A program made the translations under genes and the position numbers. Shown here one piece after another: positions 1 to 6,617 of a stretch of 10,742 bases of DNA. Source of the stretch: Bacteroidales bacterium. GTDB taxonomy: Bacteria > Bacteroidota > Bacteroidia > Bacteroidales > Paludibacteraceae. The stretch is taken from the NCBI GenBank assembly GCA_900769555.1, contig CAAGHA010000014.1, positions 1 to 10,742 of the forward strand, in the 5' to 3' direction. The notes beneath the pieces are model-generated. The model did not search any database, was not told the DNA's origin, and was given only the letters and a program-made list of their open reading frames with translations. The stretch's first letter is position 1. Each line of letters opens with the position of its first letter.

Positions 1-21
1 TAAACAAATTGAGGGCTTTTA

Positions 22-85
22 TTTCAGCCTGCAATTTGACCTATTGAATAACATAGCCTTGTTTTCAGCCTGCAAAATGACCTAT
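22..85. repeat. Two-copy direct repeat, 41-bp period, at the left edge
   Basis: A 23-bp sequence beginning TTTCAGCCTGCAA and ending TGACCTAT occurs at 22-44 and again at 63-85, with 21 of 23 positions the same. The two differing positions are TT in the first copy and AA in the second, in the middle of the unit. The spacing between copies is 41 bp. Similarity extends weakly a few bases further left of each copy. The pair lies just past the rng stop codon, and the array may continue beyond the window. Two copies with an 18-bp gap do not make a CRISPR array. Confidence 0.6.
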
Positions 86-105
86 ACGCCTAATTTTATA
101 GATAT

Positions 106-1716
106 TTAAACACAATTCTCATGCTGAACATCTTTCTCTGCCTCATCATTCAAATCAATCTCATCTCCGCTCTCACTTAAAAACAGATATTGCAAAAATG
201 AAAAATTCTGAGACGGAATCAACTTAATTGAAACCCCATATTTTCTTCTCCACTTCCACTTTAAAGAACAGAATGGCAAACCTTGATTAACATACGCTGC
301 TACATACGGATGAAGCATCAACTTAATATTTTTCACATTCAGCGTACGAACCAAATAATCTATTTTATTTTCCAATACATCAACAAATAAAATAGAAGGT
401 TGGGAATAACCTTTCCCATTACACGTCGGACAGACTTCGTCTGTTTCAATTCTCATTTCCGGACGCACACGTTGACGAGTGATTTGCATCAAACCGAATT
501 TACTCAATTGCAAGATATTATGTTTTGCTCTATCCTTCTGCATATTTTCACGCATACGATTGAACAAAGCTTGCCTATTTTCGGCTTTGACCATATCAAT
601 AAAGTCGACTACAATAATACCACCTAAATCACGCAACCTCAATTGTCTAGCCAATTCATCGGCGGCAGCTAAATTTACCTCAATTGCATTAGCCTCCTGA
701 TCATTCCCTGCTCTTGTTTTATTTCCGCTATTTACATCTACAACGTGCATAGCTTCTGTCTTTTCTATTATCAGATAAGCTCCACTTCTAAATGAAACAG
801 TACGACCAAATGAGGATTTTAACTGTTTTGTGATCGCAAAATAATCAAAAATAGGAATTTCTCCTGTATACAACTTAACAATATTTTTGCGTTCAGGTGC
901 TATCGATGTTACATAATCACATACCTCATGGTAAACTGATTCATCATTAACATAAATACTTTCAAACGAAGGATTGAAAATATCTCTCAATATGCTAACC
1001 GTTCGTCCCATCTCTTCGTAAAGAAGAACAGGTAAAGAACCCTCCAATCGAATACGATTCAAACCATCTTCCCACCTTCTAACAAGAGACTTAAGTTCAC
1101 TCTCTATCTCCTCTCGTTTCACACCTTCAGCCACGGTCCGAACAATCACACCAAAATTTTCAGGTTTAATATCCCGAACCATCTGTTTGATTTTGTTTCT
1201 CTCTTCTGACGATTTAATTTTTTGAGAAACAAAAACCCTGTCAGCAAAAGGAATAAGAACTAAAAAACGACCGGCAATTGATATTTCAGATGTCAATCTT
1301 GGTCCTTTGGTTGAAATCGGCTCTTTTGCAATTTGAACCAAAATCTCTTGACCTTGAGTCAACAGATCTGAAATTTTACCATCTTTGGGGATCTCTTTCG
1401 GGATCGAATATGAAGACATATCTACCCCCTTCTTATTGATTTTGGCTAAATCCTTTGAGAATTGAGAAACCAATCTAAAATGAGGACCTAAATCTTGATA
1501 ATGTAAAAAAGCTCCTTTTTCGTAGCCAACATCAACGAATGCAGCATTGAGTCCGGGCATCAACTTCTTTACCTTCGCAAGGTAAATATCTCCTACAGAA
1601 AAACGACTATTTCTACTCTCCTTATTCAGTTCCACCAATCGTTTATCCTCAAGCAATGCAATGGAGACTTGTGATGCTTCAACGTCAATTACTAACTCGT
1701 TTGTCATCTTAACCAT
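106..1716 (-). CDS. rng: Ribonuclease G/E family endoribonuclease
   Basis: This is a 536-residue cytoplasmic endoribonuclease of the RNase E/G family, which cleaves single-stranded AU-rich RNA and in bacteria acts in rRNA maturation and mRNA decay. The S1-type RNA-binding region begins near residue 38 (VGDIYLAKVKKLMPGLNAAF) and carries an insertion before QEILVQIAKEP (~124-133). The catalytic DNase I-like part shows the two metal-binding aspartates in DVNSG (D327) and DFIDM (D371), matching D303 and D346 of E. coli RNase E. The zinc-link CPTCNGKG lies at 429-436. There is no long C-terminal scaffold, so the length is that of RNase G rather than RNase E. The ATG at 1716 is used; an in-frame ATG three codons later (1707) is equally plausible because neither has a Shine-Dalgarno sequence. 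It follows the hup unit, separated by a terminator-like hairpin. Confidence 0.95.
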   Translation of the reverse strand: MVKMTNELVIDVEASQVSIALLEDKRLVELNKESRNSRFSVGDIYLAKVKKLMPGLNAAFVDVGYEKGAFLHYQDLGPHFRLVSQFSKDLAKINKKGVDMSSYSIPKEIPKDGKISDLLTQGQEILVQIAKEPISTKGPRLTSEISIAGRFLVLIPFADRVFVSQKIKSSEERNKIKQMVRDIKPENFGVIVRTVAEGVKREEIESELKSLVRRWEDGLNRIRLEGSLPVLLYEEMGRTVSILRDIFNPSFESIYVNDESVYHEVCDYVTSIAPERKNIVKLYTGEIPIFDYFAITKQLKSSFGRTVSFRSGAYLIIEKTEAMHVVDVNSGNKTRAGNDQEANAIEVNLAAADELARQLRLRDLGGIIVVDFIDMVKAENRQALFNRMRENMQKDRAKHNILQLSKFGLMQITRQRVRPEMRIETDEVCPTCNGKGYSQPSILFVDVLENKIDYLVRTLNVKNIKLMLHPYVAAYVNQGLPFCSLKWKWRRKYGVSIKLIPSQNFSFLQYLFLSESGDEIDLNDEAEKDVQHENCV

Positions 1717-1727
1717 ATTAATTTAAA

Positions 1728-1747
1728 GAATTAGCCGCTGCTAATTC
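1728..1747 (-). promoter_or_regulatory. Perfect stem-loop in the rng leader
   Basis: GAATTAGC (1728-1735) and GCTAATTC (1740-1747) form an 8-bp perfect stem with a 4-base loop. On the minus strand it ends 11 bases before the rng ATG at 1716, which is where a ribosome would load. It is not followed by a T-tract, so it is not a terminator. E. coli RNase E controls its own mRNA through 5'-UTR stem-loops; a similar role here is inference only. Confidence 0.5.
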
Positions 1748-1761
1748 CCGATTTCTAAAAA

Positions 1762-1794
1762 AAGAACAAACTTAGTAAATTTAAGTTTGTTCTT
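1762..1794 (-). terminator. Intrinsic terminator after the hup/bS22-like unit
   Basis: A 13-bp perfect inverted repeat (arms 1762-1774 and 1782-1794) encloses a 7-base loop. On the minus strand the stem runs straight into a run of seven Ts. The stem is AT-rich (4 G:C pairs), so termination may be partial and let some transcription reach rng. It lies 24 bases past the stop of the small ribosomal-protein gene and 45 bases before the rng start. On the plus strand there is no T-run, so it works in one direction only. Confidence 0.75.
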
Positions 1795-1817
1795 CTGTCT
1801 CTTTTGTTTACTAAGAC

Positions 1818-1907
1818 TTATTTCTTCTTATGACGATTCTTCTTAAGTCTTTTCTTACGTTTGTGAGTCGACATTTTATGTCTTTTTCTCTTTTTTCCGC
1901 TTGGCAT
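1818..1907 (-). CDS. bS22-like / AURKAIP1-COX24 domain small basic protein
   Basis: A 29-residue protein, MPSGKKRKRHKMSTHKRKK followed by RLKKNRHKKK, in which more than half the residues are Lys, Arg or His and none is acidic. This composition and the KRxHKMxxHKxKKRxKxxR pattern fit the AURKAIP1/COX24 domain family. Family knowledge: its mycobacterial member is the small-subunit ribosomal protein bS22, and mitochondrial relatives belong to the small ribosomal subunit. By inference this is a ribosome-associated protein bound to 16S rRNA. It begins 28 bases after the hup stop and is followed by the hairpin at 1762-1794, so hup and this gene probably form one transcript. It is easily missed because of its size. 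No Shine-Dalgarno sequence is present. Confidence 0.8.
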   Translation of the reverse strand: MPSGKKRKRHKMSTHKRKKRLKKNRHKKK

Positions 1908-1935
1908 TTTCGTAAAATTTAAAGTTTATAATTAA

Positions 1936-2235
1936 TTAATCATTTTTCTTCTTTCTTTGAACATTCCACACCTCATCTGCAAATGTTCTCGCAGGTTTGA
2001 ATGCCGGAATACAATGCGCAGGTATTTGAATTGAAGAACCTGCTGAAATATTACGAGCCTTCTTTGCAGCTCTCTCCTTTACAATAAAAGATCCAAATCC
2101 ACGTAAAAACACGTCTTCTCCACTTGATAAAGACTTCTTTACCTCTTCCATAAATGCCTCAACTACAGTCAACACCTCGTTTTTATCAAGACCTGTACTT
2201 TTGGAAATTTCATTTACAACATCCGCTTTTGTCAT
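1936..2235 (-). CDS. hup: HU-family DNA-binding protein
   Basis: A 99-residue nucleoid protein of the HU/IHF family, which binds and bends DNA as a dimer. The N-terminal helical dimerisation region covers residues 1-40. The GFGSF core motif is at 46-50, and the beta-arm follows at about 53-77 with ARNISAG in place of the usual GRNPxTG. The stretch IPAHCIPAFKPARTF (71-85) and a basic KKKND tail close the protein. The proline that intercalates into DNA in classical HU is therefore absent from the arm tip, as I recall is usual for the Bacteroidota members of the family. An upstream -7 box predicts a leader of about 45 bases. The bS22-like gene is directly downstream in the same direction. Confidence 0.93.
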   Translation of the reverse strand: MTKADVVNEISKSTGLDKNEVLTVVEAFMEEVKKSLSSGEDVFLRGFGSFIVKERAAKKARNISAGSSIQIPAHCIPAFKPARTFADEVWNVQRKKKND

Positions 2236-2285
2236 CTTTCTTTTTTAATTAGTTATACTTAGTTTCAATCATTTCTTTCGGGGTG

Positions 2286-2293
2286 CAAATATA
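2286..2293 (-). promoter_or_regulatory. Bacteroides-type promoter of hup (-7 box)
   Basis: On the minus strand the sequence TATATTTG matches the Bacteroidota -7 consensus TAnnTTTG exactly. A T-run stands about 18-22 bases upstream in place of the usual -33 TTTG. The predicted start of transcription is near 2279, giving a leader of about 45 bases to the hup ATG at 2235. Confidence 0.5.
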
Positions 2294-2380
2294 CGTTAAT
2301 TTTGCTGATTAAAAAATAGTTACCACTTTTTTTTCTCCTTACCCTCAAAAAAAACACAGACAACTTATATAAATCGCCCC

Positions 2381-2401
2381 AACTATAGCGTTGCTATAGT
2401 T
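2381..2401 (-). terminator. Stem-loop after glmM, possible terminator
   Basis: AACTATAGC (2381-2389) and GCTATAGTT (2393-2401) make a 9-bp perfect stem with a 3-base loop, 5 bases past the glmM stop codon. The minus strand continues with GGGGCG, not Ts; a T-run comes only about 25 bases later (near 2347-2354). It is therefore a weak intrinsic terminator at best, or a 3'-end stabilising hairpin for the glmM mRNA. Confidence 0.4.
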
Positions 2402-2406
2402 CTACA

Positions 2407-3789
2407 CTATATCAATTGTTTGATATCTGAAATTATCTTTTGCGCCAAAGATTCAGAATCTTCAAGGGTAGCAGCTTCCGAATAGATACGAATGATGGGC
2501 TCTGTATTTGATTTTCGCAAGTGCACCCAACTATCAGCAAAGTCAATCTTCACACCATCTATATCGTTAATATTTTCATTGGAATATTTCTCCTTGATAG
2601 CAAGCAAAATTGCATCTACATCTATTCCGGCTGTTAACTCTATCTTATTTTTAGACATAAAGTAGGTTGGATAACTCTTTCTCAATTCTGAAACCGAACA
2701 ATTTCGTTCAGATAAAAGAGACAAAAAGAGGGCTATTCCCACCAAAGCATCTCTACCGTAATGCGACTCAGGATATATAACTCCGCCATTACCTTCACCA
2801 CCGATAATTGCATTCGTCTCCTTCATTTTCGTCACCACGTTAACCTCACCTACTGCAGCAGCATTATAGAGACCTCCTCTTTTTTGCGTTACATCTCGTA
2901 ATGCACGAGTAGAACTCAAATTAGAAACTGTATTTCCTACAATTTTACTCAAAATATAATCTGCCACTGCCACTAAAGTATATTCTTCACCGAACATCGT
3001 TCCATCTTCACAAATTATCGCCAATCTATCAACATCGGGGTCAACCACAAAGCCCACATCAACTTTCTTCTGCCTTATCAAATCTGAAATCTCTGTTAAA
3101 TGAGCCGGCAATGGTTCCGGATTATGAGCAAAACACCCCGTAGGTTCACAATTCAACTCTATAATTTCGTCAACACCCAATTCCTTTAACAATTTAGGCA
3201 AAACAATTCCCCCAACAGAATTTACACAATCAATCGCAACCTTAAATTTAGACCTTCTAACAGCCTCAAGATCAACAGTTTTCAACGCAAGAACATCTTT
3301 AACATGAGTCAAGGTATAATCTTTTTCTTCAACTTTCCCCAATTCATCAACATCTGCAAAAATAAATTGCTCAGATTCCGCAATAGCCAAAACAGCCTTT
3401 CCCTCTTTATCATTCAAAAACTCACCTTTTTCATTCAACAATTTCAAAGCATTCCATTGCTTAGGATTATGACTAGCAGTTAAAATCAATCCTCCCAACG
3501 CTTTCTCTTTTTGAACAGCTATTTCTGTCGTGGGCGTAGAGGCTAAACCAATATTCACAACATCCAATCCAACTCCAATCAGCGTACCAACGACTAGTGA
3601 TTCTACCATTTTTCCGGAGATCCGCGCATCTCGTCCAACAACAATTTTCCGTCCCTGAACCTTCGCATTTTGCTTTATCCATGTACCATAAGCCGCTGTA
3701 AATCTAACAACATCCAAAGGAGTTAAACCTTCTCCTACATTTCCACCGATAGTACCTCTGATTCCTGAAATTGATTTTATAAGTGTCAT
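2407..3789 (-). CDS. glmM: Phosphoglucosamine mutase (archaeal-type phosphohexomutase)
   Basis: A 460-residue alpha-D-phosphohexomutase. Family enzymes move a phosphate between C6 and C1 of a hexose; GlmM converts glucosamine-6-phosphate to glucosamine-1-phosphate for UDP-GlcNAc, peptidoglycan and LPS synthesis in the cytoplasm. The phosphoserine loop TASHNP is at about 104-109 (S106). The Mg-binding loop DPDVDR is at about 249-254, the sugar-binding loop GGEGNGG at about 329-335, and the phosphate-binding loop RKSNTEP at about 424-430. The loops TASHNPKQWNALK and GEGNGG resemble the archaeal-type GlmM group, not the GEQSG loop of E. coli GlmM. Substrate is therefore assigned by family; phosphomannomutase or phosphoglucomutase activity cannot be excluded. 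The ATG at 3789 gives the expected N-terminus (SISGIRG). The gene appears to have its own promoter. Confidence 0.87.
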   Translation of the reverse strand: MTLIKSISGIRGTIGGNVGEGLTPLDVVRFTAAYGTWIKQNAKVQGRKIVVGRDARISGKMVESLVVGTLIGVGLDVVNIGLASTPTTEIAVQKEKALGGLILTASHNPKQWNALKLLNEKGEFLNDKEGKAVLAIAESEQFIFADVDELGKVEEKDYTLTHVKDVLALKTVDLEAVRRSKFKVAIDCVNSVGGIVLPKLLKELGVDEIIELNCEPTGCFAHNPEPLPAHLTEISDLIRQKKVDVGFVVDPDVDRLAIICEDGTMFGEEYTLVAVADYILSKIVGNTVSNLSSTRALRDVTQKRGGLYNAAAVGEVNVVTKMKETNAIIGGEGNGGVIYPESHYGRDALVGIALFLSLLSERNCSVSELRKSYPTYFMSKNKIELTAGIDVDAILLAIKEKYSNENINDIDGVKIDFADSWVHLRKSNTEPIIRIYSEAATLEDSESLAQKIISDIKQLI

Positions 3790-3823
3790 AATTCTTTTTT
3801 ATTTCTTCATTTATTAAACAACT

Positions 3824-3836
3824 AGGGGAGCCCCCT
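3824..3836 (-). promoter_or_regulatory. G:C stem-loop at the predicted 5' end of glmM mRNA
   Basis: On the minus strand AGGGG-GCT-CCCCT forms a 5-bp stem with a 3-base loop, almost all G:C in otherwise AT-rich DNA. It starts within a few bases of the transcription start expected from the -7 box at 3845-3852, so it would cap the mRNA's 5' end. Such hairpins are known to slow decay by 5'-end-dependent ribonucleases; that role here is inference. Confidence 0.35.
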
Positions 3837-3844
3837 CTAAAATG

Positions 3845-3852
3845 CAAAGATA
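3845..3852 (-). promoter_or_regulatory. Bacteroides-type promoter of glmM (-7 box)
   Basis: TATCTTTG on the minus strand fits TAnnTTTG exactly. No clear TTTG is seen at the -33 spacing. Transcription would start near 3838, giving a glmM leader of about 50 bases. Confidence 0.45.
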
Positions 3853-4004
3853 ATAGTTTTAATATAAATTGTAGAACTTCGGCATTATTATTTATTCCAT
3901 AGTTCCAAACTTCACAATTCCAAATTAGCATTCAAAATCCTAATTTTTCAAAAAATAGAATAAAAATTTAAACAGCATCTAATGATAATCTCTATATCAA
4001 ATTG

Positions 4005-4012
4005 TATATTTG
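4005..4012 (+). promoter_or_regulatory. Candidate promoter of tamL (-7 box)
   Basis: TATATTTG matches the -7 consensus TAnnTTTG on the plus strand, though the -33 position is poor. It is the best plus-strand -7 box I found between glmM and tamL. A transcript from here would have a leader of about 260 bases containing the whole inverted-repeat element at 4065-4262. A promoter inside the element cannot be excluded. Confidence 0.35.
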
Positions 4013-4064
4013 CAAAAAAATAGTGGTCAGTTCAATATACAATAATGACCCTATACCATTTTAA

Positions 4065-4262
4065 GGTGGGTTCTATGAAATTCATTTTGCGGAATTTTTG
4101 AATTTATTTCGAGTAAATTGCTAAGCAAAAAAGAAGAGCAGTGCGGGCACTATAACAGACAGATAAACAGCAAACTGCCAAAATAAATCAAAAAGCCCCA
4201 AAAGTTCGCCCCCTTATTTTATACATTCTTAATTATAATTCGGTGAATTTTTAGAACTCACC
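4065..4262. mobile_element. MITE-like inverted-repeat element 1 (no transposase)
   Basis: A 198-bp intergenic unit. The left end GGTGGGTTCTATGAAATTCA (4065-4084) and the right end, read inward on the minus strand as GGTGAGTTCTAAAAATTCA (4262-4244), differ by one substitution, one other position and one gap. Both ends are flanked by TTAA (4061-4064 and 4263-4266), which could be a target-site duplication or part of the repeat. Inside are TTTCGAG (4107-4113), GAAGAGCA (4133-4140), a small AGTGC/GCACT hairpin (4139-4150) and ACAGCAAA (4167-4174). The ends and the central ACAGCAAA recur in elements 2 and 3; element 2 also shares TTCGAG and GAAGAGCA. No reading frame of note is present. The right end stops 15 bases before the tamL ATG. 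Confidence 0.6.
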
Positions 4263-4277
4263 TTAAGAATATTGAGT

Positions 4278-6590
4278 ATGAGGAGTAAGAGGATTTGGTT
4301 TCCAATTATTGCAGTAGGAATGATTTTTTTACTGTTTTCTTCGTGCGCCTCAACTAAATATGTACCAGACGGAAGTTATTTATTGGATGAAGTTAAAATC
4401 AATGTAAAAGAGAATGTATCCAGCGAAAGCGATTTAATGCAATATTTACGTCAGCGTCCGAACTTCAAAGCCTTTGGTTTATTCCGGATATATATGGGTG
4501 TCTATAATTTATCAGGACGAGATACCAGTAAAAGGATTAATCGCAAGCTTAAATCTATTGGAGAAGCTCCTGTTATTTATGATCCCTACCTCACTTTTCA
4601 GTCAGAAAAAGAACTTCAAAAAAAGATGAAGCAGAAGGGATATATGGATGCACAAGTAACATCATCAGTAGAATTTCGAAAGAAAAAAGCCAAAGTAACT
4701 TATGACATCACACCCAATAAGCCCTATATTATTGGCGAAATAAAAAACAACTTCAACATAGATTCTAAGATAGATTCTATTATGAAAGAAAGAGGTGGAT
4801 GGACAAATTCCAAAATAAAAACCAATAATTTATTCGATATTGACGTTCTTGATGACGAACGAGAAAGAATAGCCACCTACTTACGCCGGCGAGGCTACTA
4901 CAACTTCAGCAGGGAAAATATATCTTTTTTAGCCGACAGTTCTATCGGAAATCACAAAATAGACCTATCTATTCAATTAAAACCGCTTACAAAATCTTTG
5001 GGTAATGGCAATACAGAAACAATTGAATACAAACCCTATAAGATCAGACATATCAATATAACCACCTATAATGGTTCTTCAACCGATGCCTCAAATGTAA
5101 GTGATTTGGATACAATTGAACATAATCCCAATATAACCATATTCTCAAATGGGAAACCATTACTTCGCCCCTCTATTTTGGAAGAAGATTTAAGAATAAC
5201 ACCTAACTCCACTTACAACGAGTTTATTGTAGAAAGAGCCTATTCTCGCTACAACAACCTAGGAATACTACGATCTTCAAGCATACGCTTTAACGAAGTT
5301 GAAGAGAATGGGAATGAGTTGGATTGTGATATTGCATTATTTTCAGGGAAACCTCAATCTATCTCATTTGACATTGAAGGAACAAACTCAAATGGAGATT
5401 TAGGTTTTGCATTAAACTTAGGATATGCGCATAAAAATATATTCCGCGGATCTGAAGTCCTAAACATAAATGCCAGATATGCACAAGAAGCTTACTCCGG
5501 GCTATCGAACATTTTACGAGAATATGTTTTGGATTTTGGAGGAGATGTATCCATTAACTTTCCTCGCTTCCTCTTCCCTTTTGTTTCTACCAACTTTAAA
5601 CGAAGGATTGATGCAAATACAGAATTTAAGATTTTATACAACTATCAAATACGCCCTAATACATACGAGAGAACTACTATTTCTACAGGGATGAAATACA
5701 TTTGGAATCACCGTAGATTCTACCGATATGCATTTGACTTTATTGATTTAAATTACATTAACATCGACACAGATCCATCATTCGATTCTATATATAGTGC
5801 CAGCAAATATTCCGTTCTTAGAGAAAGTTATTCAGACCACTTTATTATGAGTTCGAAATTTACTATAACGTATGATGACCGAAGTATAAATACCAACTCA
5901 CATCAACACTATTATCGAGTCTCTTTAGAGACTGCAGGTAATACATTATTTGCGATCAATAGTCTGTTTGGAGGAAAGAAAAACAGTGACGGGCAGTATG
6001 AAATCGGCAAGATTCCGTATTCTCAGTTCGTAAAGGGGGAATTTGACTACTCATATAATCAATATTTTGACGCAAAAAACCGGTTGGTTTATCACATTGG
6101 TTTTGGTCTTTCCCTGCCTTATGGGAATGGTTCTGTAGTACCTTTTGAAAAGCGTTTTTTTGGAGGTGGCGCCAATGGTGTGCGCGGTTGGTCTGTCCGA
6201 ACATTGGGTCCGGGGAGCTACTCATCGGATAGACATGATGACTTTGTGAAACAATCCGGAGACATAAAGTTACTACTTAACTTAGAATATCGAACAAAAT
6301 TATTTTGGAAAATCGAAGCTGCAGCCTTTATTGATGCAGGAAATATTTGGACGATAAAAGATTATGAATCACAACCATTAGGACAATTCCGATTTAAAGA
6401 TTTTTACAAACAGATAGCTTTAGCATACGGATTAGGACTAAGATTGGATTTTTCTTATTTTTTGATTCGGTTCGATATGGGAGTCAAAGCCTACAATCCG
6501 TCGCGAATTTCGTCAGAAAAATGGCGATTCAAGGGTATTAATTGGGACGATGATTTTGCGCTCCATTTTGCAATTGGATATCCATTCTAA
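4278..6590 (+). CDS. tamL: TamL, Omp85-family outer-membrane lipoprotein
   Basis: A 770-residue BamA/TamA-type outer-membrane protein in its Bacteroidota lipoprotein form. The signal peptide (residues 1-22: basic start, then IIAVGMIFLLF) ends at a lipobox-like FSSC with C23 as the lipidated residue; phenylalanine at -3 is slightly unusual. POTRA-like periplasmic repeats fill roughly 30-350, beginning at YLLDEVKINV. The beta-barrel takes up the rest, with the loop-6 motif GGGANGVRGW (VRGW near 633-636), corresponding to VRGF/Y of Omp85 proteins, and a C-terminal aromatic (AIGYPF). Family knowledge: TamL pairs with TamB in outer-membrane assembly or lipid transport. A TTG at 4272 would add two residues; the ATG at 4278 fits the signal peptide better. 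The patatin gene follows after 27 bp; tamB is not adjacent on the visible downstream side. Confidence 0.88.
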   Translation: MRSKRIWFPIIAVGMIFLLFSSCASTKYVPDGSYLLDEVKINVKENVSSESDLMQYLRQRPNFKAFGLFRIYMGVYNLSGRDTSKRINRKLKSIGEAPVIYDPYLTFQSEKELQKKMKQKGYMDAQVTSSVEFRKKKAKVTYDITPNKPYIIGEIKNNFNIDSKIDSIMKERGGWTNSKIKTNNLFDIDVLDDERERIATYLRRRGYYNFSRENISFLADSSIGNHKIDLSIQLKPLTKSLGNGNTETIEYKPYKIRHINITTYNGSSTDASNVSDLDTIEHNPNITIFSNGKPLLRPSILEEDLRITPNSTYNEFIVERAYSRYNNLGILRSSSIRFNEVEENGNELDCDIALFSGKPQSISFDIEGTNSNGDLGFALNLGYAHKNIFRGSEVLNINARYAQEAYSGLSNILREYVLDFGGDVSINFPRFLFPFVSTNFKRRIDANTEFKILYNYQIRPNTYERTTISTGMKYIWNHRRFYRYAFDFIDLNYINIDTDPSFDSIYSASKYSVLRESYSDHFIMSSKFTITYDDRSINTNSHQHYYRVSLETAGNTLFAINSLFGGKKNSDGQYEIGKIPYSQFVKGEFDYSYNQYFDAKNRLVYHIGFGLSLPYGNGSVVPFEKRFFGGGANGVRGWSVRTLGPGSYSSDRHDDFVKQSGDIKLLLNLEYRTKLFWKIEAAAFIDAGNIWTIKDYESQPLGQFRFKDFYKQIALAYGLGLRLDFSYFLIRFDMGVKAYNPSRISSEKWRFKGINWDDDFALHFAIGYPF

Positions 6591-6617
6591 AAGTTATATC
6601 AGAAAAAGAATAAAAGT

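Noticed and set aside
22..85. CRISPR array
   Set aside because: Only two copies are seen, the gap between them is 18 bp, and no cas-like gene is nearby.
3704..3931. Minus-strand 75-codon frame over the glmM start
   Set aside because: It overlaps glmM out of frame and crosses the promoter region; its translation is not protein-like.
4019..4029. AAATAGTGGTC shared with the minus strand near 8332-8342
   Set aside because: An 11-base match in 10.7 kb is expected several times by chance, and the flanks do not align.
4272..4277. TTG start two codons upstream of the tamL ATG
   Set aside because: The ATG at 4278 gives a proper lipoprotein signal peptide; the TTG adds nothing and has no supporting ribosome-binding signal.
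5956..6225. Opposite-strand 89-codon frame within tamL
   Set aside because: It lies fully inside the Omp85 barrel coding region, has a low-complexity His/Gln-rich translation and shows no family motif.
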